This document shows, in pieces, positions 11,637 through 22,845 of a stretch of DNA of 64,000 nucleotides. The translations under genes were made by a program, and so were the position numbers. Numbering within the stretch: the first letter of the stretch is position 1; every line of letters starts with the position of its first letter. The stretch is from Agriotes lineatus (taxonomy: Eukaryota; Arthropoda; Insecta; Coleoptera; Elateridae). The stretch is taken from contig CALNHX010000276.1 of NCBI GenBank assembly GCA_940337035.1, positions 1 through 64,000 of the forward strand, given 5' to 3'. A model generated the notes under the pieces. That model was not told the DNA's origin and made no database searches. It saw only the letters and a list, made by a program, of their open reading frames with translations.

Positions 11637-11945
11637 CTGTAGAGTAGCGTGCCTTTTATCTAGCACATACGACAAAAAGTTATTAAGAAAAATTGTTTAG
11701 AATCAACATCTAGGCTGCTTTACCAAATTTCAAAATCCGCGACCAACTTTGATCTCTTACATTTTCTTTTATGTTTAGGATCCCATATCAAAGAATTTTA
11801 CTTTTAACAAAGACTGCTATGGAAAAACAAATATTTTTTACAAAGTTTTTTATTTCATAATAAAAAACTTTGTTAAAAATAAAATTCTTTGATTTGGGAA
11901 ATAAACATTAAAGAAATATTTGTCACATAAAAGGCACTCTACTTA
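11637..11945. repeat. Fold-back element of about 310 bp
   Basis: TAGAGTAGCGTGCCTTTTAT at 11640 pairs with ATAAAAGGCACTCTA ending at 11942. Further inside, ATATCAAAGAATTTTACTTT pairs with ATAAAATTCTTTGATTTGGG. The centre AAAGTTTTTTATT...AATAAAAAACTTT closes the hairpin. Almost the entire element can fold on itself; it has no ORF. Confidence 0.8.
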
Positions 11946-12353
11946 GTTAGAAAATGGCATTTTTCGAAATTGTGTAAATGAAAAAGTGCTATTTTTTCGT
12001 AAATTAGGAAAAACTTCAATGAGATTTTTTATTGTGTGTTAGTTTTAGCTGACTGAACAATCTCAAAGCCAGGAATTTTTGTTTCGTAAAATGTGTCTCT
12101 ATCTTGACTAGTAAATGCAAGTTTTGTAATTATTTAAAAAAAAATAAAATTTTACTCATGACGGAAGTCACGTGACAACTTTTGTTTGGCCCCTTTGTAA
12201 TCACTTTGCAACCACCTCTGGTCGTCAGTGTTTGATTTTCCAAGAAATTCTAAATAATTTTTTTTTCATTTGATGCCAGCTTGTTTGGGATCACTTTATT
12301 GATTATTTGTTTATAATCATTTTCTTACGTAGTGCACACTGTAGTTTGCGAAT

Positions 12354-12495
12354 TTGAATTCGGCGCCGAGATGGCCTAGCGCCGAGTTGACTGGCGCTGA
12401 GATGGCTCCGCGCCGAGTTGTTCCGGCGCCGAGCTGGCCCCGCGCCGAGATGGAGGCGCCGAAGTGGCGGCGCCAAGATGACGGCGCCGAGTTTT
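12354..12495. repeat. GC-rich minisatellite of GCGCCGAG units
   Basis: About nine imperfect units of roughly 14-20 bp alternate GGCGCCGAG with GATGG/GTTG/CTGG words. The block is far more GC-rich than its surroundings. Open frames through it are trivial consequences of the repeat and are not genes. Confidence 0.85.
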
Positions 12496-12542
12496 CCGGC
12501 TTCGCTCACCAATACCCCAAGCTTTCAAGCAAAAATGACATA

Positions 12543-13025
12543 TAGGCGTTGAGCCAGGTGGTCAAAAATGGACGATTTGGTTTCCTTTCTGGGGAGTAAG
12601 TGTAACCTACAAATTTAGATCCGTCATGAAGGTAGCATAAATGTTTGGTATGATACTTCGTAAAATTCGGTAGCTTAGTGACGTTATGACGTCACAAAGA
12701 TGGCCGCCTGGCTAAAATTGTAGTTTACCATTCCAAAGTCGGGTTTCATTTGTAAGGATTAAGAGTACCATACAAATATCGGTGCAGCATAATGCCAGGA
12801 TTATTATTCAAGATGATATTTTGTATAATTTGGTAGCTTAGTGACATCATGACGTCACAAATATGGCCGCCAAGTGAAAATCGTAGTATACCGTTTTAAG
12901 GCCAGGATCAACTTGTGAGGACTACCAGTATCATACAAATTTTAATTTCAATCAAACATAAAGACAGGATCAATGATTTGGATGATACTTTGTGAAAGTT
13001 GGTAGCTAAGATGGCAGCTAAGCGG
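12543..13025 (+). repeat. Left terminal inverted repeat with internal units
   Basis: Three successive units begin near 12653, 12812 and 12980 with variants of GATACTTYGTAAAATTTGGTAGC. Each of the first two contains a TGACGTCA palindrome followed by CAAA.ATGGCCGCC. The third is cut short before the nuclease gene's 3' end. Confidence 0.85.
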
Positions 13026-13223
13026 TTTTCATGATACTGCTTTATAATTTGATATAGACTTTGTATTCACTTAATTCTGTTTAACAAATTCGAATTAAAA
13101 CCTAAATTCTACTCTTAATTTAAAATAAAAATGCATTGTCTTTATATTATACATCATTATATTAATATTATTATGTATAACATTATACAGAGCATATATA
13201 TCTATTTTCAAAAGAAACAATGA

Positions 13224-15173
13224 TTATTCATCGTCTGAACCGTCGTCTGAGTCCGATGAAGCTTCGAAAACATAATCTGGTTGTGAATAGTTACTGCAAA
13301 CCTGAATTTTACACATATCCGTACATTTCAATGAATTTTTGATACAGCAGCATGTATTCGGCTCACAATATTTCTTGCAGGAACATGACAATAATTCAAG
13401 AACAGCAAGAGGTGCTGGCGCACAGCTCATCCAATCGATCTGTAACACTGAATTACCGTCACTCTCTGTTTGAATTGACCATCCATGACCTTCAGGTGAT
13501 GGAATGCCTGGCTGTGGATCTAGTGCCTTCTTCCAGACCATTGCTTGGAAATTGGCTCTTGTTATATGTTTTTGTAGTGTGTTCTGACATGGAGGAAGAT
13601 TGTGCGACTCAATATTACCTTGCTTGCTACAGAATAAAATGTACCTTAGCTCGTTGATACTTGTGACTTTGGTAGTGTTGCTATACAGCCTACATACAAA
13701 TGTCTCGGGAACTACCTTTGTTTCCTCAGATACACTCATAGTTTCTCCTAGTTTAAACATGACCCTTGCAAATTCTTTGTCTTTGCGCAAGACCTTCAAG
13801 GCTGTAGCTTTTCCCTTCCCTGCAAACGCACTCACTGTGTCGCAGCCCGTGAAAGCGTGCAAACCTGGTAATGCTAGACACATATCTTCACCTATATCAG
13901 CAAACATTTCGTTCATATTGAAGTATTTCAGCTGATTGATAGTTCCCTTTCTTAGGAAGATATTGCATCCTTGTTCGTTGAAGGTAGGTATGGTATGTAG
14001 TGTTATAACAGCGACATCAGTATCGTCACAGTGAATAATTACATCTTTAAATCCACATTTTGCTGCATGATGTGCGTGGACCAATAAACGTGTATCTCCT
14101 TCTTCGTGAGAACACTTCAATGATGTTACTTCTGTTGCGTTACTTAATGTTAATTGGTAACAGCGGTCTTCACACGTCACAAACATAATCTTTGACCCCA
14201 ACCGGTTAGTGTATTTCGGTTGTTGCCACTCGTGCGTCAGGAATTTGATAAGCTCCGATTTATTTTGAGAGACTGTTAGGAATTGTCTCCATTTGGTAAT
14301 AGGATGGGCGGCTTTAATGCTAGAAAAGTTACGTGCTTCAGACGTTCCACGCCGTTGTCTCTCAGCATTCTTTATTGATATACTTCTGTACATATCAAAA
14401 ACAATATCGATTCGTGAATACGCTTCCCGAACAATTCTGGAAAATAATTTATCAGCTAGGAGTCCAAAAGTGTTTGGTACCTACCTCAACTAATTGTTGT
14501 ACTAAGGCCATTCCATCGATAACATACGCAGCATTTTCCGGTAGTACTTCTGCTAGGGGGAAGTTCTTACTTAAGAGTTCAAATAGTTTAGCTTTATTAG
14601 TTTTTCTTATTCTTATTGTTCTCATGTCAAGATCTCTGCGTTGAGCAACAATTGCCATCTGAGCAAACAAGCCTTTATCTGCTTTCAGAATTAGTTACTT
14701 TTCATTCACTTTTATACGTTTTTTTTCAAGTTTTGCTTTTGCATCACGGAGTGAAACTGGCTGACATCGTCTTTTATGAACAAACGTTTACTTTTGAATT
14801 CAAAATATGCCTTCTCTCCTATTGCATGTGCCTCGAGTAAGTCTTTGGAGATGTCCGCAGCTGGAAGACTACCAGTCGAGATGTTAACGATATCTAAATT
14901 CACGAATGGGTTGATCCATTCGTTAGTGATAAGGTTTACTATAGATGAAATATCCCGCTCATCTTTAAAAATTCTAGCTGGTGACAGGTCATTATGAAGA
15001 GCATGTTTCGAAGAAATGCCACAGGTTTCATTACGAAGCATATGTAGGAATGCTGCTTTAATATCAGAAGTCAGGTAATATCTTGCAACTGCTGCAAGTT
15101 TCTTGCTAAATTTTTTAGTTCCGCTACTACCCTGCGTGTCCTTGTTGATTGTTCCTTCTATTGCTTGGTCCAC
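13224..15173 (-). pseudogene. FEN1/XPG-like nuclease (candidate transposase), frameshifted
   Basis: Three open segments (14712-15173, 14452-14670, 13224-about 14460) belong to one protein. Family motifs in order: KLAAVARYYLTSDIKAAFL near the start, YVIDGMALVQQL, IDIVFDMYRSISIKNAER, HEEGDTRLLVHAHHA, IIHCDDTDVAVI, FTGCDTVSAFAGKGKATAL, and a carboxy cysteine cluster (CSCKKYCEPNTCCC). The acidic residues and the GCD...GKGKA block parallel the nuclease core and helix-hairpin-helix of FEN1/XPG enzymes. Damage: a frameshift plus a stop between about 14730 and 14680, and a one-base shift near 14480 in the run after VEVGT. The reading frame from the FDMYR region to the acidic tail SDSDDGSDDE is intact. 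Role as transposase is inferred from its location between the TIRs. Confidence 0.75.
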
Positions 15174-15175
15174 GG

Positions 15176-15573
15176 GAATTCTACCATTTGTATGGTACTC
15201 TTACTCCTTACAAATCAAACCAGACTTTAGAATGGTAAACTACAATTTTAGCTCGGCGGCCATCTTTGTGACGTCGTAACATAACTGAACTACCAAATGT
15301 CACAAAGTATCATCCCAAACATTAATCCTAGCTTTATGCTGAATCAAAATTTGTATGATACTTTTACTCCTTACACATGAAACGAGACTTTAGAATGCTT
15401 AACTAAGATTTTCGCACGGCGGCCATCTTTGTGACGTCATAACGTCTCTAAGCTACCGAATTTTACGAAGTATCATACCAAACATTTATCCTACCTTCAT
15501 GACGAATCTAAATTTCTAGGTTACACTTACTCCCCAGAAAGGAAACCGCACATGCCCTCTGGCTCAACGCCTA
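15176..15573 (-). repeat. Right terminal inverted repeat with internal units
   Basis: Read on the minus strand this matches 12543 onward nearly base for base at the tip (GTTTCCTTTCTGGGGAGTAA). It contains two units with GGCGGCCATCTTTGTGACGTC near 15258 and 15419 on the plus strand. It abuts the amino end of the nuclease gene. Confidence 0.85.
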
Positions 15574-15576
15574 ATA

Positions 15577-16519
15577 GTGACTGGACTAATAACAAATTTT
15601 AAAATGAAAAGCTGTAACTAGTTTCTGTAACTAGAAATTATGAAATAAACCCTATTCAAAAAGTTAAAATGTTTGGAATATAAAAGGGTTGCAATAAAGA
15701 CGAAATTCGCGTGGTGAAATAAAAGGAAATTTAAAAAATAAGAAAATGAGTACCTATACCAAATGAAGGAAGACAAAGAATATGGTGAGAATATTTAACT
15801 AAAGCAGTGCTACTCTACAGAAGAAACTAAATAGAAAGAAATACTGCATTAAGTTTATTGTGGAATTACATTTGACATTTTGCGTCGATTGAGTTGGATT
15901 ACAACGAGCTATTTACACGGAAGAAGAGTCGCAGGGAGGTTGTTGGCTGAGTAAGCATGTATATGGGGCTTGTCAATTGAGGTCTGGTGTATTGTCGTTG
16001 GTCGGGATTCTTGGTGCAAATCTGTAGCGTACTTCAGGAGAGCGATTTGGATTCAATATTGAAGATAAACAACTACAACTAGGGTCTATTTGAATCCATG
16101 CTGTGAGAGAGCTGTATGGGCTAATTTCTTATGCAAACTAGTTTTTCCTGTGTTGAGTCAGTTCCTGATTCTGGCCAGTTTTGGTGGGTTGGTTGTTAGT
16201 GGAGGCCTTCGCCGTGTTTTTGAGTGCAGCGGTTGTGATCAGTAGCAGAGTAGGACGAAATTGGTTTCTGCCGAGGACATTGATAAATTCAAATAAAAGG
16301 CAAATGAGTGTAGGTATTTAAATAAGTACTAAAATAAATTAAATATTAAAAGTGAATTAATTATTAAGGAAGTACTTACTGTTTGAGATTGTCATATAAC
16401 AAATGTAACGATCAAGTATTTGCGATTGAATTTTCAATGTTGGTTTGACGTACCATTTGATAGAAGTTTTTGAATTGTCATAATTAAAATCGGAACATCA
16501 AATTTCAGAATAAGCAATC
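15577..16519. other. Intergenic, no gene seen
   Basis: Ordinary AT-rich DNA with many stops in all frames. No repeat boundary or RNA gene was recognised. Confidence 0.35.
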
Positions 16520-17164
16520 TACGAGGGTAGTCCGTAAAATAAGGTCTCCTAGGCGCTGGAGTCGCGAGGAACGCTATAACGCACGATCCGGCAACACTGG
16601 CGTGTAACTTGGTTCCCCGCTTATAAATTCCCACCACTCGGAACTGTTTGCGACGCTTGGTCTTGGTTTAGTCGCTAATCGTGATGGAGCTTCCACTCGC
16701 CGCTACCGCCAGGTGTGAGTTACGTTCTGTGACTCTGGCGACGAAACCTGGGTCCATTACACGACACCAGAGACAAAATAACAGTCCCGTCAGCAAATTT
16801 CCGTTCCCTATTATACATACTAGTGACCGGAGTCACGAAATCGTATAGGAAATGGAAATTGCTTCACCGCTACGAACTCTATACGATTTTATGACCTTCT
16901 TTAGATTATTTGCTCAATAGATGCGGACCAAATATTTGCAAATAAAAATTTGCTATATTAGTAGGCACATCCAATGTACTAAAAAATACAAGGAAGGGAA
17001 AAAAATAATGTGCTATATTAGTAAATCTAATCTAATAAAAAATTCAAATAAAAGAAATGAAAAAATGTGCAATGCATGAATTAATTTTACATATACGATT
17101 TGGCATGAGGTTTATTTCTAAAATATTCTCGATTAATTTTCGTTGTCTTTTCTTTTTCCTTGCT

Positions 17165-17400
17165 TTTTTAATGCGATCAGCCTGTAATGATGATCATCAT
17201 CATCATCTTCATCAGCCATCTTGTATCCACTGCTGGATGTAGGCCTCCCTCATTTGCTTCCATACCGTCCTATCGTGCGCAACTCGTATCCACTGTCTCC
17301 CTGCCGCTTGTCGATGATGACCCCTTGTAATTACTTCTTCTTCGTGCAATTGCAGTTGGATGCACTCGTTTTTTTTCCATTACCATGCTTACTCGCCAAG
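17165..17400 (+). repeat. SINE-like or truncated non-LTR repeat
   Basis: A short ATC trinucleotide run is followed by CCACTGCTGGATGTAGGCCT, a sequence I recall as a common insect interspersed repeat motif. It then continues with CCGTCCTATCGTGCGCAAC. Boundaries are not defined. Confidence 0.5.
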
Positions 17401-17686
17401 TAAGATCAGAAAAAGGTTAATAATTGTGATGGAGTTTCAATATTTTCCAGCCTATAGTTAAATTGTGTAAGTGTTTGCATCATATGATTATTACAATGCT
17501 ATTTTGCCGTATTAGTTATTTTAATGAAATTATTGGATAACCTGTCAATCTCTTGGGAACTTCCTCCATCTGCTTCAATTTCTGTTACTATTTCTGTTGG
17601 TGACTATAAAAATAAGAATTTAGGTATAAATACAGGCTGTCTCACGGTATTTTGACAAATTTTGATCCGTTCTAGTTTGAAAACGG

Positions 17687-20096
17687 TTATAGATATTGAA
17701 ATGCGGTTTGGACAGAAAAGTCGCTTATTTCACATAATCCTAATTCGGAATGCACTGTATATAAAAATTTGCAATCTGTTGCAGAGCTAACATGAAACAA
17801 ATTATTCTGAATTCTTTCTACCTTAAGTGCAGCTCCATTAATACAAAATTTCTTGTAGTCAAGTTCAGGTTTTGATACTCGAAAACTGGCATATTTCTGT
17901 ATACTTCTCTCATAGTGTTTATCTAATACTTTTATGGCCAATTCAGCTAAAGCAACTGGATTAAATGCTTTGCATCGTTTTAAAACAATATCCTGAAAAA
18001 CTCGAATAGATACCTCCACAAGATTGTTAGTATTATGGCCTCTAGTTAGACAATCTTTTCGATATGCTATACACCATTCACTTTTTCTTCGAGTTTTCAA
18101 GGTATTTTGAAAACTGTGGGTACTTTTTAATTAGATCATGCTGAAAAGCTGTATCGATTAGTTCATCGCAATCAGTGGCATTTACTGCAAACAAAATCTC
18201 ACGTACGATTAACATAAGTGGTTTACGATTGAATTGTTCGATGTTGTGGTTTTGGTCCCACAGCCATCGCCAGACAGTTTGACAGATGTGGAAAGAACAT
18301 AATAACAGTTTAGAAGATGGAAATACTCTGTTTAAAGCTTTTGTTTCGGGTGTAGAGTCGTCTGTCATTAAAACATTAGGTCCACCTTTACCATCAAAAC
18401 CGCTACTTCCAAGTAATTTTTTTAATGCAAGAAATGCATTAAAATAATTATTTTCAGTTTGGCCATTATGAATAATACACCCTAATAGCAAAGAGCATTA
18501 ATAGTATACCTCCAATCTTGGTTTCTGCTATAAAAAACGTAATACTTGCACCGCTTTCATCGCAACTAGCTGCAGAATCGACAAAAAATATTTCGGCTGC
18601 AAATTTATTGTTATGTGATCTTTTCATTATAGGAGTTACTAAGCAAATTGTCATAGGAGATTCCTCAACCGATATCATAACTCCTATTTTTTCATAAGCA
18701 GGTATTTTCGTTTTTATTAGATCAATAGTAGAAGAAATGCTTCCATTTCCATAATTTTTTCCCCAAAAGCAAAGTTGTGTGTCAGTGCTACTACCTTTAT
18801 TCTGTAACTTTGCTATAATATACATACCTCCATTTTTCATAAAGATAATATACATGACGGTCAGTAGGATTGATTTGAGCATTGATTAAGATTTAAAAAA
18901 TATTTTCATTGTTGTCGACAACCAAATTATTTTCGTGGTACATCTTACTTTCATCAAGTCCTAGGCCGTTGTTAAAATAGTCAATAAATAAAGCGTTTGT
19001 TTCGTCAGATACTCGCAAATAACTGTATGCTTCAGCAACGTGAATTTTATGCGAATGCTCACCAATAATCTAAAAACATATCCCCCAGTTACAACTGACT
19101 TTATAAATACTACTATAATATTTGGATTAGCTAAATTAGGCATAACTGTTTTATTTGTAATACTTAAGTATACTGAGTATCATCTAAATATTTGATAGCT
19201 TCAATCAAGTAAGTCATTGATGTGTGGTAAAACAATTGATAGATATCAACTAATATTCGCCATTATAACTTAAGTTTTTTGATAAATCTGATCCAATAAA
19301 CTACAAATTTTAGATGTAGGTTTTTTAAAATTAACATAATGGATGGATAGATTTGTTCTAAAGTTAAATTAATTCAATAAAATAACTTATCAATATTAAC
19401 AAAGAAGATATAAAATCAATAAGTTCAGTTTTATAGAATTGATCAAAATACGACTGAATCTATTTAATTATCACCTACTTAAAGTAAGTTATCGAATCAT
19501 TAAATAAAATTAATGAAATATTGGACTAGTGCTATATGAACTCGATATTGGATATAATTAAACCTTATATGACAAATGTTATATAAAAATTCTCTCCGTG
19601 AAATAATTGATTTACTACCACCCTGTATATTAAGAAAATTTTAATGCGGTGTGTCAAGGAATAAATAGAACATTTCTACTTACCTTAATTGTTGTATTAA
19701 GTCCTAGGCGCATCAATTTATCAATTCTTCTCGTGTTAGCATTATTTATACGTACCCATACATTTATTTGAATTTTGCAGTCCTTGTTACGCTGTGTAAG
19801 GCACTTATGCCATACTTTGTCTTTTGATGAGTGTTGACAGATAAAATCTTTTCTATATAAGTATTTTTTGGGATTTACATAATTTCTTTTAACAATCCAA
19901 TTTGTCTTAGTAGTCTAAGAATGTCAGAATATTCTTTTATCCAATTTGTTGTGTCTTCTGCACAGAGGTCGGGTCTAAATTTTGGTCTCAATTCGACGTT
20001 TTTACTTCCTATATTGTCGTTTTCGTTTACAACACGACATTCGTTATCAAATAACTAAATAACATTTATCACGCTGCTATTTGTTTCGCAGGACAT
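17687..20096 (-). pseudogene. MULE transposase, interrupted
   Basis: Read on the minus strand: an amino segment with FRPDLCAEDTTNWIKEYSDI (about 20020-19920), a segment DCKIQINVWVRINNANTRRI (about 19780-19720) ending in a GTAAGT donor near 19682, an intron of about 610 bp with an acceptor near 19070, then IIGEHSHKIHVAEAYSYLRV. The catalytic region follows: EIFFVDSAASCDESGASITF, FIAETKIGGILL, VLMTDDSTPETKALNRVFPS, LLLCSFHICQTVWRWLWDQ. These match the MULE DDE pattern (D in VDS, D in TDDS, C.FH motif). Stops and frameshifts occur near 20055, 19880, 18870, 18480 and 18090. No carboxy SWIM zinc finger could be read. Confidence 0.8.
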
Positions 20097-20340
20097 TATT
20101 AGGTGAAGTTATTTAATTTTTCGTTGACCGCTTGTTAGTTTTAATATTAATGAATTATTTTTCCTAAAAAAGGATGGATTAATAGACGTCATTAATACAC
20201 TGTTTTTGATTAATACACTCTTTTTCATTAATTAACTGTTTTTGTGATTTTGACGTTTTGATGATACTTTGCATGGAGGTTAGTTGTATTAATCAAATTT
20301 TTCGCCACAAAAAAAGATTTTGCGGTCAACGAAATAGTAA

Positions 20341-20465
20341 TTTGTGTACCAAGCCCAAAAAGTGAATTTTTTTCGGACGAGTCTGATTTTAATGGCCGAG
20401 GCGAAGCCGAGGCCAGAAAGCAGACGAGGACGAAATAACACTTTTTGGCAGTGGTGCACACAAAA
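20341..20465. repeat. Hairpin with GCCGAGGCGAAGCCGAGGCC tip
   Basis: GTGTACCAAGCCCAAAAAGTG pairs with CACTTTTTGGCAGTGGTGCACAC across a GC-rich tip. It lies just beyond the 3' end of the recombinase gene and next to an inverted TTTTTTAGGCGACCTT sequence (20467) that recurs in inverse at 22704. Confidence 0.75.
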
Positions 20466-20515
20466 TTTTTTAGGCGACCTTCATTATAAAATTTACAAAT
20501 TTGTTAGATTTTTGT

Positions 20516-22446
20516 TTATGATTTATTGATATAATTATTTATAACAACTGAACAATTGTACATACTTATGACTCCTTCAGAAAAGTTTATATTTTCTTTA
20601 TTTACACTCGAAGTAATTTCGGTATGTATAGCTTCATTACTTGTATGAACAACCTGTGTGCTCTTTGATGTTGCAGCAGCAGTAATTTTATCATGATTAT
20701 TTTTACTATTATTATTGCTATTTAAAATCTTGTCAGCAATTGATAATTTATTGGACAATGAGTCTTCAACATAATTTTCAGCCACCGTTGAAGACCGCCA
20801 TCCTCCATGACGCTTCAAAGTTAAGATATCAGCACCTGCATCAGCTAATAAAGACGCTGATGTTCTTCTAAAGCAGTGTCCTGTATAGCTGCTTGTATTT
20901 GGAAGATTTAAGTATTTAGCAATAATGCTTGGCACATTAGCAAAAGTGTGTACTCCGACAACTTGATTACAGCATTTGCCTTTACGATAATTAATGAAAA
21001 ACGTTTTATGATTTACATAAATAGGTCTCAGATTTGCGTATTTGTGGTAAATTTGCAACGCGCTTACGCCATCGCAAATTTCATCTGTGACTGTAAACAT
21101 TCTTGGTTTTCCTGTTTTTGAATCAGGTATTTTAATTATAAGGATATCATTTCTGTCATCTATATCATCAATGTGAATGTTTCGTAACTCCTGACGGCGA
21201 CATGCCCCGGCTATTCCAATTATTAAACAAACCTACAATATAATGCCCGTTATAAAAGTAGAATTCGATAAATTTTATATAAACAGACTAACCTTATGCA
21301 TAAGATGAAGATCATCGGGCGCTTCAAATAAAAACTTGTTTATTTCAGATCTTGTGAATACCATGGATTTTTTAGGTTTGTAGCCCTTCCCCTGTCTTTT
21401 TAAATACGCTATTAGATTTGAATAAGTACCAATGTTCACATTGTTTTTTGCAATTAGGGTCGCTTTTATCATGGAAAACATTGACCATAATGTTGACGCT
21501 TTATAGTTCTTCGCTTTAATGGAAAAATAAGCGAGTAGGACATTTTCACTGTATTTGTTAATTTTCTTATCATTGCACCACTGCATGAACATATTATAAT
21601 GTTTCTCGTACAGTTCGCATATTTGAGTTCGCTCGATGCCACAACGCGGACCGGGAATACCGGGCTCTGATTGGTCGCCAACTTCGTGTCCTTCTTGAAT
21701 GACGTTTGAATTTGAACCGATGATTCTTATTAGTTTTAATTTTATTGTAATCTTTTTTTTTGACTTACGTAAGTTCACTTGTTGCATATTAGCACCAATA
21801 AATATCTATCTGTCTATAGATGAACAGACAAGATTTACCCTGTTTTGGTGTTAAGAAATCATCCTATTTAGAAACTACTTACGCTGAATTGTATGAAACA
21901 ATAAATAAGTAGTTATACGTATTTGTTATTTTGAATTTCGTCGTTTTATAATACTTGTCGGAGTCGCTGCTTATATTATTTTCTTGCAAAGCTGCTGCAG
22001 TTTGTGTTGATGTACTTCAAAAGATCTATGAAAATGTATTTTTGTTATAACCTATATTTTGTTTTCAATTGTATTATGTTCATATTATTTTTGGAATGTT
22101 ACTCAATTTTAAGTTGCAATTAGGTGTTGACAGTAGGTAAGTATCATATCTAGTCCGGGTGTAAACAAAAGCAGGTATTAGATCTATTGAACAATCATTT
22201 TACTTATTGCCTACAGAATTACCTACATAAAGGAAAACGAGGCATTGACCAAGCATTGCGCGGCGCACCACGGACCAATCACAGTCCGGCATTCACGGAC
22301 TGCGCTGTAGCATCGAGCGAACTCAAATATGCGTACAGTTCTGCCGATTTTCTAGGCAGCAAATCTAACCTAGCAGCGTTGGCTTCATTTATTACTTCGG
22401 GAGGGGTGTTGGATACTTCCACATCACTTTCGTCACTGCTGGACAT
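20516..22446 (-). CDS. Crypton-like tyrosine recombinase, catalytic residues intact, disrupted by a MITE
   Basis: Segments on the minus strand: 22342-22446 (MSSSDESDVEVSNTPPEVIN start), continuing at 21616-21293, a 60-bp GT-AG intron (21292-21233), then 21232-20516. The core-binding part contains ELYEKHYNMFMQWC and STLWSMFSMIKATL. The catalytic domain shows Arg in GACRRQEL, Lys in DSKTGKPR, the H..R box GHCFRRTSASLLADAG, RHGGW, and the nucleophile Tyr in VAENYVEDS. Such enzymes cut and rejoin DNA through a tyrosine intermediate. The only gross damage is the 716-bp MITE at 21617-22332 with its 9-bp duplication, which adds foreign codons and stops. The gene lies inside the MULE and runs the same way as its transposase. 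Confidence 0.85.
21617..22332. mobile_element. 716-bp MULE-type MITE in the recombinase gene
   Basis: Inverted ends GCATATTTGAGTTCGCTCGA continue as similar sequence for about 60 bp to TGATTGGTC. They are flanked by the identical 9-bp duplication GTACAGTTC (21608-21616, 22333-22341). The duplication is three whole codons (Glu-Leu-Tyr) of the recombinase. The interior is AT-rich with no gene. The 9-bp duplication implies mobilisation by a MULE, not necessarily the one around it, since the TIR sequences differ. Confidence 0.93.
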
Positions 22447-22734
22447 GTTTATAGACAATAATTGTTAGAAAATTCGACTACCAACACGTATTTACTACAG
22501 TTTACACTGTTTACAGCAAGATTAGCAGTTTGTTTACTCTGTTATTTTCAGAGATGTTATGACATTGTCGGTAATGTCGGTATCATGATATAAGGTGGAA
22601 AATTATAGATAGATGGCGCCACCCTAAAACGGACAATAATGAAAGCGGCAAAAAAGGGTAATTTTTTGGCCGCTTTTCAGTACTAAAAATTCAATTTTTT
22701 GTTAAGGTCGCCTAAAAAAAAATTGTAATCAACT

Positions 22735-22845
22735 CGTTTGTTAACGGGCGATTAATAATCTCAACTATTAAAGGCACACACTCGCTATCGCTCGTTCGTG
22801 CTTTAAACAGTTTCGATTATTAATCGCCTTCATTAACACACTTGT
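22735..22845. repeat. Hairpin with CTCGCTATCGCTCGTTCG tip
   Basis: GTTAACGGGCGATTAATAATC pairs with GATTATTAATCGCCTTCATTAAC. The loop arms carry AAAGGCACACACTCGC and CGTGCTTTAAAC. It lies between the recombinase start and the right end of the MULE. Just inside, 22643-22680 is a second hairpin (AAAGCGGC...GCCGCTTT). Confidence 0.7.

Larger units (their letters stand above)
12543..15573. mobile_element. DNA transposon with long repetitive TIRs and a FEN1/XPG-like nuclease gene
   Basis: Ends read TAGGCGTTGAGCC and its reverse complement, flanked by ATA on both sides (12540-12542 and 15574-15576), a 3-bp target duplication. The inverted repeats are about 400-480 bp long and built of units of about 160 bp, each holding GACGTCACAAAGATGGCCGCC or a close variant. 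The single gene (minus, 13224-15173) resembles a FEN1/XPG nuclease in motif order. Academ elements are recalled to have 3-4 bp duplications and an XPG-like domain, so that superfamily is a candidate, but this is not established here. Confidence 0.85.

Noticed and set aside
12303..12545. Open frames on both strands through the GGCGCCGAG block
   Set aside because: They follow from the repeat lacking stop codons; the peptides are repetitive with no domain and no start or splice context.
13352..14644. Plus-strand open frames opposite the nuclease gene
   Set aside because: They are antisense shadows of the minus-strand nuclease, which has recognised family motifs.
22187..22468. A 93-residue plus-strand frame overlapping the recombinase start
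   Set aside because: It crosses the MITE boundary and is antisense to the recombinase amino end, whose minus-strand frame fits the family and the target duplication.
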